DNA from: an uncultured SAR324 cluster bacterium
GTDB taxonomy: Bacteria > SAR324 > NAC60-12
Assembly (NCBI GenBank): GCA_902590435.1
Contig: CACIWU010000006.1
Coordinates: 1 to 42,654 of the forward strand
DNA: 42,654 nucleotides
Direction of reading: 5' to 3'
Both the position numbers and the translations under genes were made by a program. Position 1 is the first letter of the stretch. Each line of letters opens with the position of its first letter. Below the pieces are notes generated by a model, which was not told where the DNA came from, made no database searches, and was given only the letters and a program-made list of their open reading frames with translations. Positions 35,456-42,654 of this stretch are shown piece after piece.

Positions 35456-36313
35456 ATGGGTAAATGTTTTTCTAAAACATGGGTAAGTATTTTGCTGGTA
35501 TTTGTTTTATCAGTCTTTACTTTAGCAAGTATAGCTAGTGCAAATCGATGTTCTAATTTAAGATGGAACAAAGTTATGAAGCGTGGCAAAATTATTGTTG
35601 GAGTTAAGGCAGATTACAAACCATGGGGTTATCGTGACTCAAGCGGTAATTTGATAGGTATGGAGATAGATATGGCTAAAGATGTTGCTGCCGCAATGGG
35701 TGTTAATCTTGAGCTTGTTCCTGTTCAGTCTTCGAATAGAATGCAGTTTTTGCAGCAGGGCAAAATTGACTTGATGATTGCAACAATGTCAGATCGTGTA
35801 GATCGACGAAAAATTGTAGGAATTACTCAGCCTAATTACTATACTTCTGGGACAAACATTATGTCACCAAAGGCTCTCGGATTAACTGCATGGGAAGACT
35901 TGCGTGGGAAGCCTGTATGTGGTAAACAAGGTGCCTTTTATAATAAAATTGTAGCTGATAGATATGGTGCAAAAATAACGGCATTTACCGGAAATGCTGA
36001 GGCAAAACAAGCACTTCGTGATAAAAAATGTGTTGCATGGGTGTATGATGATTCATCCATAATGTCAGATCTTTCATCTGGAAGTTGGAATGATTTTGAA
36101 ATGCCATTACCTTCGGAAGACGATAATCCATGGGCACTTGCCGTTCCTCTTAAGGAGAAGGATTGTGTATTTGGTAAATTTATGTCAGGTATGACTTATA
36201 ACTGGCATCAATCTGGAAGATTGGTTGAATTAGAGAAAAAGCACGGAATCCAATCTACCAACTATCTAGTTATTCAAAAATATCGAAGTAAAGACTGGTT
36301 GGAAGGTAAATAA
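35456..36313 (+). CDS. periplasmic substrate-binding protein, polar amino acid ABC transporter (SBP family 3)
   Basis: A 285-residue exported protein. The signal peptide ends at ASIASA before NRCSN. The SBP_bac_3 fold shows GKIIVGVKADYKPWGYRDSSG, GMEIDMAKDVAAAMG, LQQGKIDLMIATMSDRVDRRK and later DKKCVAWVYDDSS. The Arg in SDRVDRRK and the Asp in the hinge region are typical of alpha-amino/carboxylate ligand binding. A good site AGGAGA precedes the ATG. It is the first gene of the five-gene transporter-dehydrogenase operon, and a hairpin behind it probably raises its expression over the permeases. Confidence 0.93.
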   Translation: MGKCFSKTWVSILLVFVLSVFTLASIASANRCSNLRWNKVMKRGKIIVGVKADYKPWGYRDSSGNLIGMEIDMAKDVAAAMGVNLELVPVQSSNRMQFLQQGKIDLMIATMSDRVDRRKIVGITQPNYYTSGTNIMSPKALGLTAWEDLRGKPVCGKQGAFYNKIVADRYGAKITAFTGNAEAKQALRDKKCVAWVYDDSSIMSDLSSGSWNDFEMPLPSEDDNPWALAVPLKEKDCVFGKFMSGMTYNWHQSGRLVELEKKHGIQSTNYLVIQKYRSKDWLEGK

Positions 36314-36323
36314 TAAAACAAGT

Positions 36324-36358
36324 AGACCTTAATTTTATTTAAACTAGAATTAAGGTCT
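36324..36358 (+). terminator. hairpin behind the binding-protein gene (attenuator or RNA stabiliser)
   Basis: AGACCTTAATT (36324-36334) and AATTAAGGTCT (36348-36358) form a perfect 11-bp stem with a 13-nt loop. A pyrimidine-rich stretch (TCTCATTCTCTTG) rather than a pure T-run follows. Partial termination or protection of the upstream mRNA would raise the binding protein relative to the permeases. Confidence 0.6.
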
Positions 36359-36444
36359 TCTCATTCTCTTGATTCTTTCCCTCGATTTTTTTAATAAAAA
36401 ATGAGTTTTAATTAGTCCACACTTATCCCCGAAGACAATATTAG

Positions 36445-37200
36445 ATGCCAGAATACATTGGACAATTTTTTTTGGATCTTTATAAAAGTGATCCCAGTTG
36501 GAATTTTATTTTCTTCTATGATCCTTCTCAGCTTGAAAGAGTGTTAGATGGATTTTGGATGACCTTAGAACTGTCTATAATTTGTGTTATATTAAGTGTT
36601 GTCATTGGAGTTGTTGGAGCATGGATGCAAACTCATAAAAATCCTTTTTTACGTATAGTGGTTCAGGGATATATCCAATTTTTTAGGAATACTCCTCCTC
36701 TCATTCAATTGATGTTTTTTTACTTTGCATTAGGTCAGTTCACCCCTTCTTATTCGCCTGATGGTTGGCTTGAAGTTCCCATTATATCAAACGTTGGTTG
36801 GGCAATAATTTCTCTTTCATTTTTTGCAGGTTCATTTAATGTAGAAATTTTTAGAGCTGGAATTGAAGCTGTACCCGAATCCACTAAAGAAGCAGCAGAA
36901 GCACTAGGCATTTCCCATTTTCAAAGTTATCGTTATATAATTTTACCATTAGCATTCAGGGTCAGTTTACCTGCACTGAACAATAATTTGGTAAATCTAG
37001 TAAAAACTACCACTCAAGCCATGGCGATTGCTGTTCCAGAATTACTATACCAAATGGTAAGTATTTATAATGACTATTCCACTTCCATGAACGCGTCTAT
37101 GGTTTTACTCTTTGTTGTTTATATTTTACTAGTAGGAATATTAGTGTTTGGAGTACATAAATGGGAAAAAAATTTTAAAATTCCTGGATATGGTGGTTAA
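36445..37200 (+). CDS. amino acid ABC transporter permease 1 (HisM/GlnP-like)
   Basis: A 251-residue inner-membrane permease. The EAA loop that docks to the ATPase is VPESTKEAAEALGISHFQSYRYIILPLA. Five or so hydrophobic segments are visible, and QFFRNTPPLIQLMFFY matches the family segment in HisMQ permeases. It should pair with the second permease (39784-40704) encoded beyond the dehydrogenase gene. The start follows the binding protein by 131 nt, across the hairpin. Confidence 0.93.
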   Translation: MPEYIGQFFLDLYKSDPSWNFIFFYDPSQLERVLDGFWMTLELSIICVILSVVIGVVGAWMQTHKNPFLRIVVQGYIQFFRNTPPLIQLMFFYFALGQFTPSYSPDGWLEVPIISNVGWAIISLSFFAGSFNVEIFRAGIEAVPESTKEAAEALGISHFQSYRYIILPLAFRVSLPALNNNLVNLVKTTTQAMAIAVPELLYQMVSIYNDYSTSMNASMVLLFVVYILLVGILVFGVHKWEKNFKIPGYGG

Positions 37201-37266
37201 ATATAAATTTAGGAAATTGGATCAATCATATTTTAGTTTCTTAAATTAATTTACCCAAATTAATCA

Positions 37267-39714
37267 ATGAGTAAAAACCTCCCCGAACATGCCCAGATTG
37301 TCGTTATTGGAGGCGGTATTATGGGTTGCAGTACTGCGTATCACTTAATGTTAAATGGCTGTAATGATGTAATTTTGTTGGAAAGGTCTAAGTTGACAAG
37401 TGGAACAACTTGGCATTCTGCGGCACAAGTTCGTCAGCTTAGATCCAATGAAAGTCTAACAAAAATTGTACAAAATAGTGTTGAATTGTATTCCTCTCTC
37501 GAAGCAGAAACTGGCCAATCAACAGGCTGGAAACAAACTGGCAGCATAAGCATTGCGACAAACAAAGACAGATTAACTCATATTCAAAGGCAGGCTTCAC
37601 TATCAAGGGCATTCGATATAGTTGCCGAAGAAATAACTTTGAATGAAGCAAAACAGAAATGGCCTTTGATGCGCACGGATGACCTTTTAGGTGCAGTTTT
37701 TTCTCCTTCTGATGGTCGAGTTAGTCCGAGTGATCTATGTACCGCACTCATTAAGGGTGCTAAAAATATGGGTCTAAGAGTTTTTGAAGATTCTCCTGTA
37801 AAGGGAATTAGTACTAAGAATGGGAGGGTTAGTGGTATAAAAACTCTTGAAAACGAAATTTATTGTGAAACTATAGTAAATTGTACAGGTCTATGGGGGA
37901 GACAAGTAGCTGGTATGGCTGGAGTTTCAGCCCCATTATATGCTTGTGAACATTTTTATATACTTACTGAGCAGATCGATTCAATTAAAGGGGCTCTCCC
38001 AACTCTCAGCGACCATGACGGTTATCTATATTTAAGAGATGAGGGAGGAGGATTGCTTGTGGGATGTTTTGAACCAAAAGGAAAGTCTATTGATCTAGAA
38101 GATTTACCAGATGATTTTTCTTTTGGTTTGTTGAAAGAAGACTGGGAACATTTAGAACCGATTTTGTCAAATGCAATTCATAGAGTACCTAAACTAGAAA
38201 ATACCGGTGTAAAAATGTTGCTTAACGGTCCAGAAAGTTTTACTCCAGATGATCGTTTTTTGTTGGGAGAATCCCCAGAATTACGCGGCTTTTTCCAAGG
38301 TTGTGGGATGTGTTCGGTAGGAATTGCAAGTGGAGGAGGAGCAGGTCGCGCCCTTGCAGAATGGGTCATTAACGGGGAGCCATCAATGGATTTATGGCCT
38401 GTTGATATTCGAAGATTTGGTACTTTTCAAAATACACTTAAGTCCCTTCGGGAACGCTCAACAGAAACTCTTGCTTTGCACTATGCTGTAGGTTTTCCTG
38501 GAAGACAAAATCGTACAGCTCGAAACCTAAGACTAAGTCCATTACATTCTAGGTTGGAAGATGCAGGTGCTGCATTTGGCCAAAGAATGGGTTGGGAAAA
38601 ACCTCGTTGGTTTAATCCTAAAGGTAAAAAAACTGATCCTGATTTAAGTTTTGGTAAACCTGGTTGGGAAATTTTTCAAGCTGATGAACATAAATCAGCG
38701 AGAGAATCAGTTGTTTTGTTTGATCAATCATCTTTTGGAAAGTTGTTGGTTCAGGGAAATGATGCTGAGAAAGCTCTCCAGAGATTGTGTGCAAATGATA
38801 TTTCAAAGTCTAACAAAAGAGTAGTTTACTCTTCTATGCTTAACTATCGTGGAGGTATCGAAAGTGACTTGACTATAATGAGTTTAAATGAAGATTCTTT
38901 TCTACTAATTACTGGTACAGGGCAACCAATACGTGACCGAGATTGGATTAAAAGAAATTTAAAAAAGGAAGATCATGTATTTGTTACTGATGTCACTGGA
39001 TCATATGCTGTTATAAGTCTTGCTGGACCTAAATCTCGTGAACTACTAAATCTAGTAAGTTCTGAAAATTTTTCGAATGATGGGTTCCCTTATTACACTC
39101 ATCGTATAGTTGAGATAGGATCGATTACCTTAAGAGCAGCTCGTTTGTCATATATCGGTGAATTGGGATGGGAATTGTATATTCCAAGTGAATCCGCACT
39201 ACCTGTTTTTGATGAAATTAAAAAAGCAGGCATGTCTTTGGGTTTAAAACCTGCTGGGACAGAGGCACTCACTTCATTGAGAATAGAAAAAGGATATCGA
39301 GCTTGGGGTCATGAAATAAGTTCAGATGATTCTCCTCTTCATGCTGGAATGGAAAGCACAGTTAAGTTTAATAAAAAGGAATCTTTTATTGGAAAAGAAG
39401 CTCTTCTCGAACAGAAAAAAAAAGGTTTGGAAAGACAGTTGGTAATTTTAACCACTAACTATTCAGGGTTTTGCCCTCAAGGGGGTGAACCGATTTGGTG
39501 GGGTAAAAAAGTAGTGGGACTAACAACTTCAGGAACTTTTGGTCATACTTTGGGTTGCTGTGTGATGATGGGGTATATCAAATGTAAAGATATTAAAATT
39601 GAAAAAATGATTAAAATAGGAGGTTTTGAGGTAGAAATTGCTTGTCGAAAATTCCCTGCTGAAGTCTCAATTGAATCTCCATACGATCCAAAAGGTCTTG
39701 CTTTGGAACGTTAG
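37267..39714 (+). CDS. FAD/GcvT oxidoreductase of the dimethylglycine/sarcosine dehydrogenase family
   Basis: An 815-residue protein. The N-terminal DAO-type FAD domain (about 10-370) starts with IVVIGGGIMGCSTAYHL. SGTTWHSAAQ places His50 at the usual covalent-FAD position of DMGDH and SARDH. The C-terminal half is an aminomethyltransferase-like folate domain (about 440-810) with YSSMLNYRGGIESDLTI, SYIGELGWELYIPSE, SLRIEKGYRAWGHEIS and GTFGHTLG. Such enzymes oxidatively demethylate N-methylated amino acids and pass the one-carbon unit to tetrahydrofolate. It is encoded between the two permeases of an amino acid ABC importer. The imported solute is therefore probably its substrate (sarcosine, dimethylglycine or a relative), by inference. 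Confidence 0.9.
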   Translation: MSKNLPEHAQIVVIGGGIMGCSTAYHLMLNGCNDVILLERSKLTSGTTWHSAAQVRQLRSNESLTKIVQNSVELYSSLEAETGQSTGWKQTGSISIATNKDRLTHIQRQASLSRAFDIVAEEITLNEAKQKWPLMRTDDLLGAVFSPSDGRVSPSDLCTALIKGAKNMGLRVFEDSPVKGISTKNGRVSGIKTLENEIYCETIVNCTGLWGRQVAGMAGVSAPLYACEHFYILTEQIDSIKGALPTLSDHDGYLYLRDEGGGLLVGCFEPKGKSIDLEDLPDDFSFGLLKEDWEHLEPILSNAIHRVPKLENTGVKMLLNGPESFTPDDRFLLGESPELRGFFQGCGMCSVGIASGGGAGRALAEWVINGEPSMDLWPVDIRRFGTFQNTLKSLRERSTETLALHYAVGFPGRQNRTARNLRLSPLHSRLEDAGAAFGQRMGWEKPRWFNPKGKKTDPDLSFGKPGWEIFQADEHKSARESVVLFDQSSFGKLLVQGNDAEKALQRLCANDISKSNKRVVYSSMLNYRGGIESDLTIMSLNEDSFLLITGTGQPIRDRDWIKRNLKKEDHVFVTDVTGSYAVISLAGPKSRELLNLVSSENFSNDGFPYYTHRIVEIGSITLRAARLSYIGELGWELYIPSESALPVFDEIKKAGMSLGLKPAGTEALTSLRIEKGYRAWGHEISSDDSPLHAGMESTVKFNKKESFIGKEALLEQKKKGLERQLVILTTNYSGFCPQGGEPIWWGKKVVGLTTSGTFGHTLGCCVMMGYIKCKDIKIEKMIKIGGFEVEIACRKFPAEVSIESPYDPKGLALER

Positions 39715-39783
39715 CATATGATATTCATAAACTAATGATATTTAAAAATCTTTATGTGAAAAATTTTTATATAATCATAAAAT

Positions 39784-40704
39784 ATGCGTAAATTTAAAAT
39801 GTCAAATAGAAAAATTAGAATTATTGGTATTGAGAAAAATTCAAAGCAATCTGATTTACCTGTAATGTTGCCTTATAAGGCTTTCTTTTCAGGTGATCCA
39901 GAGGATCTACTTTTTAGTAGGTGGTTAGTCTCGTCATCCCCATTTGTTTTGTTTGGATTATTATTTTTTTTCTGTATTTTTCCTATGGTTGTGATGGCCC
40001 AATCAAATTTTACTCTGTTAAAAGCATTTAATACACTATTCAAGTGGTTACCATTTGTTGTGGGTACAGGATTTATAATGAATTTGTTAATTAGTTTTTT
40101 TACAATGTTGATTGGGACATTCGCAGGGATTTTACTAGGTTTGGGACAGATATCACTTTTTTCTAAGATTCGCAAAATATCTTGGTTTTTTACACAGTTA
40201 TTCCGAAATTCGCCATGGTTAGTTTTGTTGTTTATTGTGATGTTGACGTTTCCTTTTGAAATTGAAATTGGTGAGAATGTAATTAGCATCCCAGACTGGA
40301 TTAAAGCAGTTTTTGGGCTTTCACTTCCAATTATGGCAAATATTTCTGAAGTAGTACGTGGTGCAGTACAGTCAGTTCCAACTGGACAATGGGAGGCATC
40401 TGAATCTTTAGCTTTTAGCCGTGTACAAACTATTTGGAAAATAATTCTTCCACAATGTTTTAAACGTATGATTCCTCCATGGATGAACTGGTATGCTATT
40501 TTGACTATGGCAACACCTTTAGTGTCATTGCTCGGTGTAGAAGAAATAGTAACTCTTTCTAGACAGGCAATGGAAGCAGAAGACAATCATCCTGAATTAT
40601 TAATTCCTTTTTTTGGATTCGCACTTTTGATTTTTTTTGTGTACTGTTATCCGATTGCTCGATGGACATTAAAACTAGAAGAAAAATATTCCGTAAAATT
40701 GTGA
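39784..40704 (+). CDS. amino acid ABC transporter permease 2
   Basis: A 306-residue permease, longer than its partner because of a hydrophilic N-terminal extension of about 50 residues (HisM-type permeases are usually near 230). The EAA loop is VPTGQWEASESLAFSRVQTIWKIILPQ, and QLFRNSPWLVLLFI corresponds to the conserved FFRNTP segment. It starts 69 nt after the dehydrogenase and ends 6 nt before the ATPase. Two candidate starts exist (39784, or a Met seven codons in); neither has a strong Shine-Dalgarno. Confidence 0.92.
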   Translation: MRKFKMSNRKIRIIGIEKNSKQSDLPVMLPYKAFFSGDPEDLLFSRWLVSSSPFVLFGLLFFFCIFPMVVMAQSNFTLLKAFNTLFKWLPFVVGTGFIMNLLISFFTMLIGTFAGILLGLGQISLFSKIRKISWFFTQLFRNSPWLVLLFIVMLTFPFEIEIGENVISIPDWIKAVFGLSLPIMANISEVVRGAVQSVPTGQWEASESLAFSRVQTIWKIILPQCFKRMIPPWMNWYAILTMATPLVSLLGVEEIVTLSRQAMEAEDNHPELLIPFFGFALLIFFVYCYPIARWTLKLEEKYSVKL

Positions 40705-40710
40705 GAAATT

Positions 40711-41463
40711 ATGAGTAGTAACTTGCCTGGAGAACAGCCTGCAGTTTCATTAAGTGAAGTATATAAATCTTTTGGAGAACTTGAAGTTCTAAAGGGGATT
40801 AACTTTGATGTAATGAAAGGAGAGGTTATTTGTATAATTGGACCTTCTGGTTCTGGGAAGTCTACATTAATTCGCTGCATTAATGCCCTTAACAATATTG
40901 ATTCCGGTTCAATAAAAGTTCATGGGATTGAAGTCAATGACCCTAATCTTAATAAACTTGAACTTCGAAAAAATGTTGGAATGGTTTTTCAGCAGTATAA
41001 CTTATTTCCTCATAAAACTGCTTTGGAAAATATAATGATGGCACCTATTTTGGTTTTGAAAGAAACTAAACAGACGGCCTATGCAAAAGCTTTGGAGTTG
41101 GTTAAAAAAGTTAGACTTGAAGACAAACAGCATAACTATCCTGGAGAACTTTCTGGGGGGCAACAACAGCGTGTTGCGATTGCCAGATCACTGGCAATGA
41201 ATCCAGATATAATGCTCTTCGATGAAGTGACTGCAGCTCTTGATCCTGAAACTGTTAAAGAGGTATTAGTAACGATAAAAGATCTAGCAGGAGAAGGTAT
41301 GACATGCATTTTGGTGACTCACGAGATGGGATTTGCCCGTGAATTAGCAGATCATATTTATTTTACAGATCGTGGGGTTATTGTAGAACATGGTCCTCCA
41401 GATACATTTTTCAAAGAAGCAAAAGATCCTCGTACAAAGGAATTTTTAAGCCAAATTTTATAA
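40711..41463 (+). CDS. amino acid ABC transporter ATP-binding protein (GlnQ/HisP-like)
   Basis: A 250-residue ATPase. Walker A is GPSGSGKST, the Q-loop appears in GMVFQQYNLFPHKT, the signature is LSGGQQQRVAIARSL, Walker B is IMLFDEVTAALDPE, and the switch His is in LVTHEMGFAR. Walker B reads DEVTAALD in place of the common DEPTSALD, a conservative change. It powers the importer made by the two permeases. Last gene of the operon, 6 nt after permease 2. Confidence 0.96.
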   Translation: MSSNLPGEQPAVSLSEVYKSFGELEVLKGINFDVMKGEVICIIGPSGSGKSTLIRCINALNNIDSGSIKVHGIEVNDPNLNKLELRKNVGMVFQQYNLFPHKTALENIMMAPILVLKETKQTAYAKALELVKKVRLEDKQHNYPGELSGGQQQRVAIARSLAMNPDIMLFDEVTAALDPETVKEVLVTIKDLAGEGMTCILVTHEMGFARELADHIYFTDRGVIVEHGPPDTFFKEAKDPRTKEFLSQIL

Positions 41464-41870
41464 GTTTTAAACTTAATAATTTTCAAATTTCTAATACAAT
41501 TCTATTTATTTTTTTCATAACTCAATTTAAAATTCAAAATTGAGGAAAAATCAATAATTTATTTTTCTTTAAAAAATTTGCTGGTTACTTGGAATTAATT
41601 AAAATTTTTCATAATGCGAGTTATTTCTTATATAACTTGCTAGTGTCTTTAAATCTTTCAAATTTGATTTTGTATGATGAAAATATTTTAGATAAATATA
41701 AGCTGAAAACTACTAAAAAATATTGAATAAAAAAAATAGCAAAAATTTAGTTTCAGTTTCATAGAGTGGAACCTCTAGAAACTTAGATCTAATGATTGTA
41801 GAAGAAAAAGGAATTAAAAGTTGATACTCTTTTTAAGATTAACGATATAAATTAATAATTAGGAGAAATA
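41464..41870. other. 407-nt intergenic region
   Basis: AT-rich spacer after the ABC operon. It contains an 8-bp hairpin CTCAATTT-AAATTGAG (41521-41544) without a downstream T-run on +. No ORF, RNA gene or clear promoter could be supported. Confidence 0.5.
41521..41544. other. AT hairpin after the ABC operon
   Basis: CTCAATTT (41521-41528) and AAATTGAG (41537-41544) are perfect inverted repeats with an 8-nt loop. It could be a weak terminator or 3'-end stabiliser. The lack of a T-run keeps confidence low. Confidence 0.35.
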
Positions 41871-42654
41871 ATGAAAATAATAAGGTTTATAGATAAAGAG
41901 GATAAAAATATTAAATATTGTTCATTTGAAAATGATTCCAATTACTTAATTGAGGGTGACATTTTTTCAAATTATAAGGTTACTAAGAAAAAGGCTAATA
42001 TTTCAAAAATTTTGGCACCAATAAATCCAAAATCCATTCTAGGTATTGGATTAAATTATAAAAAACATGCCGAGGAAGCAAATGCTTCAATCCCAGAATA
42101 CCCAGTCTTATTTATGAAGCAACCCAACACAGTTCAGAACCCTGATGATCCAATTATCATTCCTAAAACTCTTGAATGCGAATCTGTAGATTTTGAATGT
42201 GAACTCGCTGTTATAATTGGTAAACAATGTAAAAATGTAAATAAATCAAATGCACTGGATTACGTTTTAGGATATACCTGTGCGAATGATGTAACTGCAA
42301 GAGATTGGCAATTTTTCAAAGGAGGTTCGCAGTGGTGTCGTGGAAAAACATTTGATACATTTTGTCCATTGGGCCCAGTAATAACTTTAAAAGATGAAAT
42401 TCAAGATCCAAATAGTTTGAAAATTAAAACTATTCTGAATGGAAAAACTATGCAGGATTGGAATACCTCAGATATGATTTTTGATGTTCCTACTATAATA
42501 GAATTTTTAAGTGGTAGTACTACTTTGGAGCCTGGAACAATTATTCTTACAGGTACTCCGCACGGAATAGGATATGCGAGGGAGCCGAAAGTATTATTAA
42601 AAAAAGGAGACTCGGTTACGATTGTAATTGAAAAAATTGGGAATCTAAATAATC
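41871..42654 (+). CDS. fumarylacetoacetate hydrolase-family protein (partial, cut by window end)
   Basis: The ORF track misses this gene because it runs off the window. AGGAGA precedes the ATG at 41871, and the frame is open to the last base (261 codons). The FAH core starts at about residue 57 with ILGIGLNYKKHAEEA, then PVLFMKQPNTV. Metal-binding acidic residues occur in VDFECELAVIIGK. Later motifs are GYTCANDVTARDWQ, GKTFDTFCPLGPV and TGTPHGIGYAREP. Family members cleave or decarboxylate beta-diketo acids, such as acylpyruvates in aromatic-acid or oxaloacetate metabolism. The substrate is unknown. It may be functionally linked to the upstream operon, though a 407-nt gap separates them. Probably only the last 20 or so residues are missing. 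Confidence 0.93.
   Translation, partial: MKIIRFIDKEDKNIKYCSFENDSNYLIEGDIFSNYKVTKKKANISKILAPINPKSILGIGLNYKKHAEEANASIPEYPVLFMKQPNTVQNPDDPIIIPKTLECESVDFECELAVIIGKQCKNVNKSNALDYVLGYTCANDVTARDWQFFKGGSQWCRGKTFDTFCPLGPVITLKDEIQDPNSLKIKTILNGKTMQDWNTSDMIFDVPTIIEFLSGSTTLEPGTIILTGTPHGIGYAREPKVLLKKGDSVTIVIEKIGNLNN

Noticed and set aside
39873-40586. 237-residue minus-strand ORF
   Set aside because: It is the antisense shadow of permease 2, whose family motifs are clear. Its composition is not protein-like.
1-42654. CRISPR array, insertion sequence or prophage genes
   Set aside because: No regularly spaced direct repeats and no transposase, integrase or phage structural ORF were found.

Overview
The window is very AT-rich (roughly 30% GC by eye) and tightly packed with bacterial genes. 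It shows a free-living, probably marine, heterotrophic Gram-negative bacterium. The evidence is signal peptides and a lipoprotein, periplasmic ABC uptake, a TauD-type taurine dioxygenase, a DMGDH/sarcosine-dehydrogenase-type oxidoreductase, monomeric NADP isocitrate dehydrogenase, type-2 malate dehydrogenase and a one-piece tmRNA. The one-piece tmRNA argues against the alphaproteobacterial (SAR11-like) lineages, which have a split tmRNA. A SAR324-like or deltaproteobacterium-like lineage would fit, but that is inference only. I see no rRNA, complete tRNA, CRISPR array or transposase.

Region 1 (1-9.1 kb): two small hypothetical proteins on +, then a minus-strand series: EgtD/histidine-methyltransferase-family protein, YyaL-type thioredoxin-domain protein, TauD dioxygenase, MBL-fold lipoprotein and a 7TM class III adenylate cyclase. 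Region 2 (9.1-11.1 kb): a small heme-related cluster on the minus strand (HbpS/GlcG-type secreted heme-binding protein, small DUF protein, IsdG-type heme monooxygenase). It lies between the intact ssrA gene (10744-11118) and a 29-nt duplicate of the ssrA 3' end (9127-9155). This is the classic scar of integration into ssrA, although no integrase remains. Regions 1 and 2 also carry a recurring AT-rich palindrome family (core TGATTTAATATATA and its complement) that I could not find at comparable quality in most of the rest of the window.

Region 3 (11.4-18.4 kb): a TCA-cycle operon icd-mdh-sucC on minus, with sucD missing from its usual place, preceded by a ClcA-type chloride channel with CBS and RCK_C domains. 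Region 4 (18.7-29 kb): + strand metabolic and housekeeping genes: a phosphofructokinase carrying the PPi-dependent signature, a ThDP enzyme, BioY, a serine/alanine-glyoxylate-type aminotransferase, QueG, Adk, MnmG and an EamA transporter. Region 5 (29.1-31.9 kb): FecR-domain protein, Asd and thymidine kinase on minus.

Region 6 (31.9-35.1 kb): a 600-nt intergenic stretch with a relatively GC-rich, multi-hairpin RNA candidate (about 32079-32186), then a sigma70 promoter overlapped by a perfect CIRCE operator, driving clpB. Region 7 (35.4-42.65 kb): a polar-amino-acid-type ABC importer (binding protein, two permeases, ATPase) with an FAD/GcvT demethylating dehydrogenase encoded between the two permeases. 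This is a likely uptake-and-oxidation module for an N-methylated amino compound. A fumarylacetoacetate-hydrolase-family gene runs off the right edge.

The items most deserving a second look are the ssrA 3'-end duplication with the heme cluster, the palindrome family, the unidentified structured RNA upstream of clpB, and the transporter-dehydrogenase operon.
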